NCBI GenBank assembly: GCA_965216335.1
Contig: OZ244154.1
Coordinates: forward strand, 1,860,001-1,924,000
Source of the DNA: JAHEJE01 sp965216335
Lineage (GTDB): Bacteria; Pseudomonadota; Alphaproteobacteria; Rhizobiales; Aestuariivirgaceae
Reading direction: 5' to 3'
DNA length: 64,000 nucleotides
In this document: positions 44,555-53,819 of the stretch, piece after piece
Layout: every line of letters starts with the position of its first letter
Numbering within the stretch: the stretch's first letter is position 1
Made by a program: the position numbers and the translations under genes
Notes under the pieces: generated by a model
The model's database searches: none
What the model saw: only the letters and a program-made list of their open reading frames with translations
What the model was told of the DNA's origin: nothing

Positions 44555-44792
44555 CCCATTCACGGGTGAGCACAAATTGCCGCGGCGGTATCTGTCCCGG
44601 CTTTCTCTACTTGGCGGCCTACGACTTCCGTTCTATGGTTTGAAAAACAGCATTGGGGCATAAAGCGGACAGCCCTCATTGTGATACAGATTTTATCTTG
44701 CGACCTTGAAATCGGTAACACTTTGATGGTCAATGCGAGAGACTGAAATCTCCCGTCAAGAGGAGCCGGTCAGCGTGAGGGAGGAAGCGCGA

Positions 44793-46778
44793 ATGGCATC
44801 CAGGGCGGCCCAGGCCGTGTCTGAAGACACATTTCCGAAATTGCTGTTGCGCAATGCCCGCATCTACGCGACCCGTGCGGCGATGCGCGAAAAGGACCTT
44901 GGCATCTGGCAGCGCTGGACCTGGGCCGATGTTCTCGAGGAAGTGCGAGCACTGTCCATGGGCCTGCGCGAGCTCGGCCTGAAGCGGGGTCAGACGCTGG
45001 CCATCGTCGGCGACAACCGCCCGCGCCTCTATTGGTCGATGTGCGCCGCCCAGGCACTCGGCGCCATTCCCGTGCCGGTCTACCAGGACTCGGTCGCAGA
45101 AGAGATGGGCTATGTCCTCAACCACGCCGATGCCACCTTCGCCGTCGTCGAGGATCAGGAGCAGGTCGACAAGCTCCTGGAGATCCGCGAGACCGCAAGA
45201 CAGCCGATCGATCACATCATTTACGACGACGACCGCGGCCTGAAGCTGTACAAGGTCGATGGCGTGCAGAGCTTCGAAGCGGTCCAGGCACTCGGCCGCA
45301 CGGCCCTTGAGGCGCCGGGCGGCGAACAGGCCTGGCTCGAAGAGGTCGCAAAGGGCGGCCCGGACGACACCGCCATCATCCTCTATACCTCCGGCACCAC
45401 CGGCAAGCCCAAGGGCGTCGTGCTGACCATGCGTTCGGTGATGTGGGCCGCCGAGGTCGCCAACGGCTTCGACAAGCTCGGTAAGGACGAGGAGGTGATC
45501 GCCTATCTGCCCATGGCCTGGGTCGGCGACCACATCTTCTCCTACGCCCAATCCTACGCCGCCGGCTATTGCGTCAACTGCCCGGAGAGCCCGGAAACCG
45601 TGGTAGACGACCGCCGCGAGATCGGCACCACCTATGCCTTCGCCCCGCCACGCATCTACGAGAACATCATCACCCTGACCATGGTGCGCATGGAGGACGC
45701 CAGCAAGCTGAAGAAGAAGATGTTCGACTACTTCATCGGCGTGGCCCGCGAATACGGCGAAAAGATCCTCAACGGCGAGGCTGTGCCGTTCATGGCGCGC
45801 CTGAATTACTGGCTCGGCGAGCTGCTGGTCTACGGCCCGCTGAAGAACCGTTTCGGCTTGACCAAGGTGCGCGTCGGCTATACCGCCGGCGAGGCCATCG
45901 GCCCGGAAATCTTCCGCTTCTTCCGCTCGCTCGGCATCAACCTGAAACAGCTCTACGGCCAGACCGAAGCCGCCGTCTACGTGACCAACCAGCCGGACGG
46001 CGAAATCTACGCCGATACCGTCGGCAAGCCGCTTGAAGGAATCGAGATCAAAATCGATGACTCCGGCGAAGTGCTGTACCGCTCGCCAGGCGTGTTTAAG
46101 GAATACTACAAAAACAAGAAGTCCACCGCCGAGACCAAGACCAAGGACGGCTGGGTGCATTCCGGCGATGCCGGTTTCTTCGACGAACACAATCACCTGA
46201 AAATCATCGACCGGGCCAAGGACGTCGGCCGCCTCAACGACGGCACCATGTTCCCGCCGAAGTACATCGAGAACAAGCTGAAGTTCTTTCCAAACGTCAA
46301 GGAAGTGGTCGCCTTCGGGCACGAACGCGACTATGTCGCCTGCTTTGTCAACATCGATCTGACGGCGGTGGGCTCATGGGCCGAGCGCAACAACTTGGTC
46401 TATGCCAGTTACCAGGAACTGGCCGGCCATCCGCGCGTCTATGAGATGATCGAAGCCCATGTCGATGAGGTCAACCGGGAGCTGTCGCGAGAGGATCGCG
46501 TCGCCGGCGCCCAGATCAAGCGTTTCCTGATCCTGCACAAGGAGCTCGATCCCGATGACGGTGAGATCACCCGCACCAACAAGGTGCGCCGCTCGCTGGT
46601 TACCGAACGTTACGCCCCGCTGATCGATGCCCTCTACGATCCGGCCAAGGCAAGCCAGCACATCAAGACCGAGGTGACTTTCGAGGACGGTCGCAAGGGC
46701 GTTATCGAGGGCGATGTCGAAATCCGCGACATGACGCTCCACGCCCCGGTTGCCGAATTCAAACAGGCAGCGGAGTGA
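44793..46778 (+). CDS. Long-chain acyl-CoA synthetase-like AMP-forming ligase
   Basis: 661-residue ANL ligase of the FadD15/FAA type. P-loop YTSGTTGKPKGVVLTM lies near 205; QLYGQTEAAV near 385; DGWVHSGDAGFFDEHNH near 445; and AKDVGRLNDGTMFPPKYIE, which replaces the usual G-x-K-x-x-R-x-G hinge of many relatives, follows. ATG at 44793 has GGAGG eight bases upstream. It is the first gene of a run of six with a liv-type importer, its stop overlapping the GTG/ATG region of the next gene, so the acid it activates is likely what the importer brings in. Confidence 0.92.
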   Translation: MASRAAQAVSEDTFPKLLLRNARIYATRAAMREKDLGIWQRWTWADVLEEVRALSMGLRELGLKRGQTLAIVGDNRPRLYWSMCAAQALGAIPVPVYQDSVAEEMGYVLNHADATFAVVEDQEQVDKLLEIRETARQPIDHIIYDDDRGLKLYKVDGVQSFEAVQALGRTALEAPGGEQAWLEEVAKGGPDDTAIILYTSGTTGKPKGVVLTMRSVMWAAEVANGFDKLGKDEEVIAYLPMAWVGDHIFSYAQSYAAGYCVNCPESPETVVDDRREIGTTYAFAPPRIYENIITLTMVRMEDASKLKKKMFDYFIGVAREYGEKILNGEAVPFMARLNYWLGELLVYGPLKNRFGLTKVRVGYTAGEAIGPEIFRFFRSLGINLKQLYGQTEAAVYVTNQPDGEIYADTVGKPLEGIEIKIDDSGEVLYRSPGVFKEYYKNKKSTAETKTKDGWVHSGDAGFFDEHNHLKIIDRAKDVGRLNDGTMFPPKYIENKLKFFPNVKEVVAFGHERDYVACFVNIDLTAVGSWAERNNLVYASYQELAGHPRVYEMIEAHVDEVNRELSREDRVAGAQIKRFLILHKELDPDDGEITRTNKVRRSLVTERYAPLIDALYDPAKASQHIKTEVTFEDGRKGVIEGDVEIRDMTLHAPVAEFKQAAE

Positions 46779-46780
46779 CC

Positions 46781-47587
46781 ATGGCTGCTCTCGAAAAGTC
46801 TGCCCCTGCCACTCAACCGGAAGTGCTGCTTGCCGTTGAGGACGTCACCCTGTCCTTCGGCGGTGTGCAGGCCATCAAGCACGTCAGCTTCGACATCCAC
46901 AAGGGCGAGATCCGAGCCATTATCGGCCCCAACGGCGCCGGCAAGACATCGATGCTGAACGTCATCAACGGCTTTTACAACCCCCAGCAGGGCAAGATCA
47001 GGTTCAAGGGTGTCGAGCGTTCGGAAATGCGACCCTACATCGCCGCCAGCCAGGGCATTTCCCGCACCTTCCAGAACATCGCCCTGTTCCGCGGCATGTC
47101 CACCCTCGACAACATCATGACCGGCCGCGTGACCAAGATGAACAAGAACATCTTCTGGCAGGCCCTGCATGTCGGCCCCGCCCGGGCCGAGGAAATCGAG
47201 CATCGCGCCAAGGTCGAGGAGGTCATCGACTTTCTGGAAATCCAGCACATCCGCAAGGTGCCTGTCGGGCGTCTGCCCTACGGCCTGCAGAAGCGTGTCG
47301 AACTGGCCCGGGCGCTTGCTGCCGAGCCTGAGCTGCTGCTGCTCGATGAACCGATGGCCGGCATGAACCTGGAAGAAAAAGAGGACATGTCGCGCTTCAT
47401 CCTCGACGTCAATGAGCAGTTCGGCACCACTATCGCGCTGATTGAACATGATATGGCCGTGGTCATGGACCTATCGACCCGCGTCGTCGTCCTCGACCAT
47501 GGCGAACTGATCGCCGACGGTACACCCGACGAGGTCAGCGCCAACCAGAACGTCATCGACGCCTATCTCGGCGTGGCGCACGATTAG
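46781..47587 (+). CDS. Branched-chain-type ABC importer ATPase, LivG-like
   Basis: 268-residue ATPase of the hydrophobic amino-acid transporter family. Walker A GPNGAGKT at 49-56; signature LPYGLQKRVELARAL, the LivG variant of LSGGQ; Walker B LLLLDEPMAGMN; H-loop IEHDM. ATG at 46781 has GGAG five bases before it; a GTG at 46775 overlaps the ligase stop. Forms a heterodimer with the LivF-like ATPase at 51011. Confidence 0.93.
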   Translation: MAALEKSAPATQPEVLLAVEDVTLSFGGVQAIKHVSFDIHKGEIRAIIGPNGAGKTSMLNVINGFYNPQQGKIRFKGVERSEMRPYIAASQGISRTFQNIALFRGMSTLDNIMTGRVTKMNKNIFWQALHVGPARAEEIEHRAKVEEVIDFLEIQHIRKVPVGRLPYGLQKRVELARALAAEPELLLLDEPMAGMNLEEKEDMSRFILDVNEQFGTTIALIEHDMAVVMDLSTRVVVLDHGELIADGTPDEVSANQNVIDAYLGVAHD

Positions 47588-47599
47588 GGGGAGCTGAAC

Positions 47600-48556
47600 A
47601 TGTTCGACGCGCTCTATCCGTTCCTGTTCGAGCCCTTCGCCAAGATGTGGGCCGACATGCCGCTGTTCTTTGCCGAGACGGTGATCTCCGGTGTCATGGC
47701 CGGGGTGATGTATTCCCTTGTCGCGCTCGGTTTCGTGCTGATCTACAAGGCTTCCGGCATTTTCAACTTCGCACAAGGCGTGCTGGCGCTGTTCGCCGCG
47801 CTCACCCTGACCGGCATCATGGACAATTTCGGCGCCCCCGGCTGGCTGGCCATCATCCTGACCGCGATCATCATGTTCGGGCTCGCCTGGCTGATCCAGA
47901 AACTGGTGTTCAACCACCTGATCAACCAGGAGCCGATCATCCTGTTCATGGCCACGCTCGGCCTGGCCTATTTTCTGGAGGGCACCGGCGACATCCTGTG
48001 GGGTTCCGACGTCCGGGTGGTCAACCTCGGCATTCCCCAGGGCGCCTCGCAATGGCTGCTCGACGGGCCGGGGCTGTATGTCGAAAAGCTTGAGATCGTC
48101 GCCGCCGTAACTGCCGCCATTCTCGTTACCGTACTGGCCATCTTCTTTCAGAAGACCCGTATCGGCCGCGCCCTGCGCGCCGTCGCCGATGACCACCAGG
48201 CGGCCATGTCGGTCGGCATCTCACTGGAGAAGATCTGGATCATCGTGTGGGCCGTCGCCGGCCTTGTCGCCCTGGTCGCCGGCATCATGTGGGGCACCAA
48301 GTCCGGCGTTCAGTTCTCGCTGTCGCTGATCGCCCTGAAGGCCTTGCCGGTGCTGATCCTCGGCGGTTTCACCTCGGTGCCCGGCGCCATCGTCGGCGGC
48401 CTGATCATCGGCGTTGGCGAGAAGATTGCCGAGGTCTACTGGGGCCCTGCGTTGGGCGGTGCCATCGAAAACTGGTTCGCCTACATGCTGGCCCTCGCCT
48501 TCCTGCTGTTCCGCCCTCAGGGCTTGTTCGGCGAAAAGATCATCGAAAGGGTGTAG
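47600..48556 (+). CDS. Branched-chain-type ABC importer permease, LivH-like
   Basis: 318-residue inner-membrane permease with about eight membrane segments. Recognisable features: SGVMAGVMYSLVALGFVLIYKASGIFNFAQG at the N-terminus and the ATPase-contact region RIGRALRAVADDHQAAMSVGI. A GGGGGAG ribosome-binding site precedes ATG 47600, 12 bases after the LivG-like stop. Confidence 0.93.
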   Translation: MFDALYPFLFEPFAKMWADMPLFFAETVISGVMAGVMYSLVALGFVLIYKASGIFNFAQGVLALFAALTLTGIMDNFGAPGWLAIILTAIIMFGLAWLIQKLVFNHLINQEPIILFMATLGLAYFLEGTGDILWGSDVRVVNLGIPQGASQWLLDGPGLYVEKLEIVAAVTAAILVTVLAIFFQKTRIGRALRAVADDHQAAMSVGISLEKIWIIVWAVAGLVALVAGIMWGTKSGVQFSLSLIALKALPVLILGGFTSVPGAIVGGLIIGVGEKIAEVYWGPALGGAIENWFAYMLALAFLLFRPQGLFGEKIIERV

Positions 48557-48559
48557 GTC

Positions 48560-49636
48560 ATGTTTTACCGTGAAACCGGCCAGTACCGCACCGATTACGC
48601 CTCGGATCAGCAGATCCTCGGCCTGCCGCAGGACAAATGGGGCATGGCGGTGCTGCTGGCCATCGCCTTCCTCGTAGTCCCCTTCATCGTCAACGACTAC
48701 TGGGCCAACGCCATTCTGCTGCCCTTCCTGGTCTATTCGATGGCCGCACTAGGCCTGAACATCCTGACCGGCTATTGCGGCCAGGTATCACTCGGCACCG
48801 GCGGCTTCATGGCCGTCGGCGCCTATGCCGCCTACAAGCTGATGACCGCATTTCCTGGTCTCGACTTCGCCGTAGTCGTCATTCTGGCCGGCCTCGTTAC
48901 AGCTGCCGTCGGCGCGCTGTTCGGTCTGCCGTCGCTGCGCATCAAGGGCTTCTACCTGGCCGTCGCCACCCTGGCCGCGCAGTTCTTCCTGGTGTGGCTG
49001 TTCAACAAGGTGCCGTGGTTCTTCAACTACTCCGCCACCGGTCAGATTTCGGCGCCTTCGCGCACCGCCTTGGGTCTGGAAGTGACCGGTCCGGGTGCCC
49101 CGGTGTGGGCAAAATACCTGTTCTGCCTGATCCTGGTCACGGTGTTCGCGCTGGTCGCCAAGAACATCACCCGCGGCCGCATCGGCCGCATGTGGATGGC
49201 AATTCGCGACATGGACATCGCCGCCGAGCTGATCGGCGTGCGCCCGTTGTGGACAAAACTGTCGGCCTTTGCCGTGTCGTCGTTCTACGTCGGAATGGCC
49301 GGCGCATTGCTGTTCGCCGTGTGGCTCGGCGCCGTCGAGCCGACCGAAGCCTTCGGCATCACGGTATCCTTCAACGTGCTGTTCATGGTCATTATCGGCG
49401 GACTGGGCTCGATCCTCGGTTCGTTCCTCGGCGCCGGCTTTTTGGTGCTGCTGCCGATCCTGCTCAAGTCCGTCCTGGTCGGCGGTCTCGCCATGACCGT
49501 CGCCACCGCCAAGCATGTGGAGCTTGTCTTGCTCGGTTCGCTGATCATCCTTTTCCTGATCGCCGAACCCCATGGCCTCAACCGGCTTTGGCAAATCACC
49601 AAGGAAAAGCTTAGACTGTGGCCATTCCCCTACTAG
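48560..49636 (+). CDS. Branched-chain-type ABC importer permease, LivM-like
   Basis: 358-residue inner-membrane permease. A polar N-terminus of about 30 residues precedes about nine membrane segments, including LLPFLVYSMAALGLNILTGYCGQVSLGTGGFMAVGAYA. The ATPase contact is RGRIGRMWMAIRDMDIAAELIGV. Starts three bases after the LivH-like stop with AAGGG upstream. Confidence 0.93.
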   Translation: MFYRETGQYRTDYASDQQILGLPQDKWGMAVLLAIAFLVVPFIVNDYWANAILLPFLVYSMAALGLNILTGYCGQVSLGTGGFMAVGAYAAYKLMTAFPGLDFAVVVILAGLVTAAVGALFGLPSLRIKGFYLAVATLAAQFFLVWLFNKVPWFFNYSATGQISAPSRTALGLEVTGPGAPVWAKYLFCLILVTVFALVAKNITRGRIGRMWMAIRDMDIAAELIGVRPLWTKLSAFAVSSFYVGMAGALLFAVWLGAVEPTEAFGITVSFNVLFMVIIGGLGSILGSFLGAGFLVLLPILLKSVLVGGLAMTVATAKHVELVLLGSLIILFLIAEPHGLNRLWQITKEKLRLWPFPY

Positions 49637-49671
49637 GCCGCACAGGGAACCATCAACAGGGAGATCAAATC

Positions 49672-50988
49672 ATGATGATGAAGAAAATCGCAACCGGATT
49701 GGGCGCCGCGGCGCTGACGACTGGCCTGCTCATGGGCACAGCGCTGGCTGCCGAACTGACCGTGCCGTCACTCGTCTACCGCACCGGCCCCTATGCCCCG
49801 AACGGCATTCCGTTCGCCAATGGCTATGCCGATTATTTTGCGCTGCTCAATGCCCGCGACGGCGGCATCGAGGGCTCCAAGGTGAACCTGGTTGAGTGCG
49901 AAACCGCCTACAACACCCAACAGGGCGTTGAGTGCTACGAGAACACCAAGGGCCAGGGCACCGGCGCATTGATGTATCAGCCGCTGTCGACCGGTATCAC
50001 CTACCAGTTGATCCCCAAGGCTTCGGTCGACAAAATCCCCGTCTTTTCGATGGGCTACGGCCGCACGTCGGCCGCCAACGGCAAGGTCTTCGAATGGGTG
50101 TTCAACTTCCCCGCAACCTACTGGGACCAGGCTTCCGTGTTCGTCAAGTACATCGGCGAAAAGGAAGGCGGCATGGACAAGCTGAAGGGCAAGAAGATCG
50201 CCCTCGTCTACCACAATTCCGCCTACGGCAAGGAGCCGATCCGCACGCTTGAGAAATTATCGGAAAAGCATGGATTCTCGCTCCAGCTGCTGCCCGTCGA
50301 CCATCCCGGTCAGGAACAGAAATCAACCTGGCTGCAGATCCGCCGCGAGCGTCCCGACTGGACCCTGATGTGGGGTTGGGGCGTGATGAACCAGGTGGCG
50401 ATCAAGGAAGCCGCTTCGATCGGCTATCCGATGGATCACTTCATCGGCGTGTGGTGGTCAGGTTCCGAGAACGACGTTTTGCCGGCCGGTGATGCCGCCA
50501 ACGGATATTTGTCGGGCACCTTCCACGGCTCGGGCGCTGACTTCCCGGTCCATGCCGACATCGTCAAGCACGTCTATGACGCCGGCAGCGGCGCCGGCGA
50601 CAAGGAGCGCATCGGCGAAGTACTGTACAACCGCGGACTTATCGCCGCGGCCTGGCAGGCCGAAGCCATCCGCACCGGTATGAAGATGCACAACACGGAT
50701 TCGCCGACCGCCTCCCAGGTCCGCGACGGCTTCGAAAACCTCAATGTCGATGAGGCCCGCCTCAAGGAGCTCGGTCTGGAAGGCTTCACCATCCCGATCA
50801 AGATCACCTGCGCCAACCACGGCGGCCCCGGCAAAGTGTTCCTGCAGCAGTGGGACGCCAACGCCAAGAAGTGGAACAAGGTGACCGACTTCTACGACGC
50901 CGACCGCGAGGTCGTTGATGCCCTGATCGCCGAGGACTCCGGTGCCTACGCCAAGGAGAACAACCTCACCCCGCGCGATTGCGGCTAA
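49672..50988 (+). CDS. Branched-chain-type ABC importer substrate-binding protein, LivK-like
   Basis: 438-residue periplasmic binding protein. Signal peptide about 1-26 (ends TALAAE), then PSLVYRTGPYAPNGIPFANGYADYFALLNARDGGI, a type I periplasmic-binding fold. It is longer than LivK (about 370 residues) and contains VECETAYNTQQGVECYE and QEQKSTWLQIRRERPDWTLM, as in binding proteins tied to aromatic or fatty-acid-type ligases. Three tandem ATGs start it; AGGGAG is eight bases before the first. The ligand is unlikely to be a plain branched-chain amino acid given the flanking acyl-CoA ligases. Confidence 0.92.
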   Translation: MMMKKIATGLGAAALTTGLLMGTALAAELTVPSLVYRTGPYAPNGIPFANGYADYFALLNARDGGIEGSKVNLVECETAYNTQQGVECYENTKGQGTGALMYQPLSTGITYQLIPKASVDKIPVFSMGYGRTSAANGKVFEWVFNFPATYWDQASVFVKYIGEKEGGMDKLKGKKIALVYHNSAYGKEPIRTLEKLSEKHGFSLQLLPVDHPGQEQKSTWLQIRRERPDWTLMWGWGVMNQVAIKEAASIGYPMDHFIGVWWSGSENDVLPAGDAANGYLSGTFHGSGADFPVHADIVKHVYDAGSGAGDKERIGEVLYNRGLIAAAWQAEAIRTGMKMHNTDSPTASQVRDGFENLNVDEARLKELGLEGFTIPIKITCANHGGPGKVFLQQWDANAKKWNKVTDFYDADREVVDALIAEDSGAYAKENNLTPRDCG

Positions 50989-51010
50989 TCCACAAACGGA
51001 CCTTCAGGCC

Positions 51011-51856
51011 ATGACACAGACCGCATCACCTCCGACACCCGAAACAGCAGTGGCTGAACCGCTGCTCAAGGTGAACAACATCGAGGTGATCTACGATCAT
51101 GTGATCCTGGTGCTGAAGGGCGTTTCACTCGAAGTTCCCGAGGGAGGCATCACCGCCCTCCTCGGGGCCAACGGCGCCGGCAAGACGACGACACTGAAGG
51201 CCGTCTCCAATCTGCTGCGCGCCGAACGCGGCGACGTCACCAAGGGCTCGATCGAATTCAAGGGCGACCGCATCGACCATCTCTCGGCCAATGAACTGGT
51301 CAAGCGGGGCTGCATCCAGGTCATGGAAGGCCGGCACTGTTTCGAGCACCTGACGGTTGAAGAAAATTTGCTCACCGGCGCCTTCACCCGCACGGACGGC
51401 TCCGGCGCTGTCAACCGCGACCTCGATCTGGTGTACGGCTATTTCCCCCGGCTGCGCGAACGCCGTTCGTCTCTGGCCGGCTACACCTCCGGCGGCGAAC
51501 AGCAGATGTGCGCCATCGGCCGTGCCCTGATGTCTCGTCCGACCATGATCCTGCTCGACGAACCCTCCATGGGGCTCGCTCCGCAGCTCGTCGAGGAAAT
51601 CTTCGAGATCGTCAAGAAACTGAACGTGGACGAGGGCGTCAGCTTCCTGCTCGCCGAGCAGAACACCAACGTCGCGCTGCGTTACGCCAAATACGGCTAC
51701 ATCCTGGAAAACGGCCGGGTGGTGATGGACGGCGTGGCCTCGGAACTGCGCGAGAACGAAGACGTCAAGGAGTTCTACCTCGGTGTCGCCGGCGACGACC
51801 GCAAGTCGTTCCGCAATGTGAAAGCTTACAAACGCCGCAAGCGCTGGCTGGCTTGA
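51011..51856 (+). CDS. Branched-chain-type ABC importer ATPase, LivF-like
   Basis: 281-residue ATPase. Walker A GANGAGKT at 52-59; signature YTSGGEQQM; Walker B MILLDEPSMGLAP. An N-terminal extension of about 17 residues and a basic C-terminal tail (NVKAYKRRKRWLA) go beyond standard LivF. It is the last gene of the importer run; its TGA abuts the stop codon of the convergent sensor kinase with no base between. Confidence 0.93.
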   Translation: MTQTASPPTPETAVAEPLLKVNNIEVIYDHVILVLKGVSLEVPEGGITALLGANGAGKTTTLKAVSNLLRAERGDVTKGSIEFKGDRIDHLSANELVKRGCIQVMEGRHCFEHLTVEENLLTGAFTRTDGSGAVNRDLDLVYGYFPRLRERRSSLAGYTSGGEQQMCAIGRALMSRPTMILLDEPSMGLAPQLVEEIFEIVKKLNVDEGVSFLLAEQNTNVALRYAKYGYILENGRVVMDGVASELRENEDVKEFYLGVAGDDRKSFRNVKAYKRRKRWLA

Positions 51857-53686
51857 TCAGGCTGCCTGTTCCTGCCCGCCGCCCGGTTTCACGACCCGGT
51901 GCACCGGCAACAGTAGCGTTGCCCGCGTCCCTTTGCCGACGGTGCTCTCCAAGGCAACGTGACCGCCATGCATGCGGGCCAGCTCCCGCGAAATCGCAAG
52001 CCCCAGTCCGGCGCCTTCGTGCTGGCGCACGGTGCTCGTTTCGGCCTGCGTGAACGGTTCGAACATCAGATCTATCTTGGACTGATCGATGCCGATACCG
52101 GTGTCGGCAACGGTTATCAGCGGGCAACCGCTGGCATCGGTCGCAATACTGAGTTCCACCAGTCCGTCGACCGGGGTGAACTTGATCGCGTTGGCCGTGA
52201 GGTTGATGAGAATCTGTTTGACGCGGGTCAGATCGGCGCGGACGACTACGCCACTCTTGCAGTCCTTTCGGACCAGTGTAACCTCGTTCGTCTTGGCCTG
52301 GATGCGAAACATCCTGCTGACCGCATCCACGAGTTCATCGAGATGGACTTCCTGCTCGACAAGCGAAATCCGCCCCCGTTCCAGCCGGGTCATGTCGAGG
52401 ATATTGCTGATCAGCTGGTTGAGATGCTTACCTTGATCAGCGATGTTCTGAGAGTACTCGCGATGCGCCTCGTTGCCCGCCGGCGGTTTGCATTGCGAGG
52501 CGATCAGTTCGGCATATCCGATGATCGAGTTCAGCGGTGTGCGCAGCTCATGGCTCATCATCGCCAGGAACTGCGATTTGGACTGGCTGGCCCGTTCAGC
52601 CACCTTCTTGGCTTTCTCCAGTTCAGCCGTACGGCTGCGGATTTCGGTAATGTCAACCGCGACGCCACGGTACCCGGTGAAGTGCCCGGATTCATCGAAG
52701 CTCGGGTTGGCGTTGATCTGCCACCACGTCTCGCGGCCATCCGCCTTGATCGGAACCTCGATCATCTCAATCGGTTGTTGCGCCGTGCCCGCCTTGATGA
52801 GCTGCGTCCATCCCTTCTGGTTCCGTTTGGCCCCAACCGCTTGGCACAACGTAGCACCAATGACCCGGCTGGGCCTGCGGCCGGACAGCTGCACCAGCCG
52901 CTCCGAGGCATAGGTGAGTTTTCCTGAAGCATCGGTCTCCCAGAGCCAGTCCTTGGTCCCCGATTCGAACTCGCGCAACAGCAGTCCGATGATCTTGTTC
53001 TGATCTTCCAGCGCCAGTTCGTCCTCTGCCCGCTTGATGTCCTTATGATGGTTTTGCAGGATCATCACGCCCAGTGCGACGCCGTAGATCAGCCCGAGGA
53101 TTGCAGCCGCTATGCCGACCGATCCACCCAGCATGAACGAAGACGCCGCCAGTGCTGATGTAACGATCGCGGCATAGATGATCGCCGCAGAGGGAATACG
53201 GGAAAGATTGAACGCTCCGAGACCGCAGGCGCCCATCACGACGCCCATGATAATGAAACTGACTTCCAGCGGGGCCGAGTTGAATGTTGCCGCTGGCAGC
53301 AGCGCCCAAAGTCCGCCCAGCACGCCAGCGTAGATGTTGGCTTTTCTCGTGGCACGCACACTGGCACGGACCGGTGCCGGCCGTCCACGCTTGCTGGCCG
53401 GCTTGAAGCGCTCCATGCCCGCAACCAGCATGTACATGGATACGCCCGCCATCAGCGCGCCCCACAACAGCACGGTGGCAGCAGCGCTAGTGCCCCATCC
53501 GACCATGGAAATCAGAACTGCAGACAGAATGTTGGCGACCATCATATGCGGCGTTGTCCGCTTGATCGCCGCAATCTGTTGGGCCCTGAACACGTCCGGA
53601 TCAAGGTTCTTGCCGATAATGGCAGGCGCCAGATCGGCTAATGCCAACGCAGTTACGTCGTTGGGATGATCCCGGTTGTTCGGCAT
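51857..53686 (-). CDS. PAS-domain membrane sensor histidine kinase
   Basis: 609-residue transmembrane sensor. About six membrane segments lie in residues 55-215; a PAS domain (about 245-360) contains DWLWETDASGKLTYASERL and ends in GYRGVAVDITE. The H-box is MMSHELRTPLN with phospho-accepting H379; N-box NLTANAIKF, G1 DTGIGID, and G2 GAGLGLAI are intact. No receiver domain is attached. ATG at 53686 is preferred; a TTG at 53740 is in frame. The partner regulator is not adjacent; the gene sits antisense inside what is otherwise a ligase-importer-ligase cluster. Confidence 0.9.
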   Translation of the reverse strand: MPNNRDHPNDVTALALADLAPAIIGKNLDPDVFRAQQIAAIKRTTPHMMVANILSAVLISMVGWGTSAAATVLLWGALMAGVSMYMLVAGMERFKPASKRGRPAPVRASVRATRKANIYAGVLGGLWALLPAATFNSAPLEVSFIIMGVVMGACGLGAFNLSRIPSAAIIYAAIVTSALAASSFMLGGSVGIAAAILGLIYGVALGVMILQNHHKDIKRAEDELALEDQNKIIGLLLREFESGTKDWLWETDASGKLTYASERLVQLSGRRPSRVIGATLCQAVGAKRNQKGWTQLIKAGTAQQPIEMIEVPIKADGRETWWQINANPSFDESGHFTGYRGVAVDITEIRSRTAELEKAKKVAERASQSKSQFLAMMSHELRTPLNSIIGYAELIASQCKPPAGNEAHREYSQNIADQGKHLNQLISNILDMTRLERGRISLVEQEVHLDELVDAVSRMFRIQAKTNEVTLVRKDCKSGVVVRADLTRVKQILINLTANAIKFTPVDGLVELSIATDASGCPLITVADTGIGIDQSKIDLMFEPFTQAETSTVRQHEGAGLGLAISRELARMHGGHVALESTVGKGTRATLLLPVHRVVKPGGGQEQAA

Positions 53687-53819
53687 ACCACCACCGTTGT
53701 CCTGGTCACCTGGAGGCACGCACCGCCGAGCGATGCGCAAAATCAGCGCACACTGTAGCCAAACCGGCTTCCAATCATGTTAATGTTTGCAGGCTTCAGA
53801 TCACTTGGTAAACAAAACA

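Noticed and set aside
44730..46322. 530-codon minus-strand open frame
   Set aside because: Antisense to the acyl-CoA synthetase, Val/Asp/Gly-rich shadow with no ribosome-binding site.
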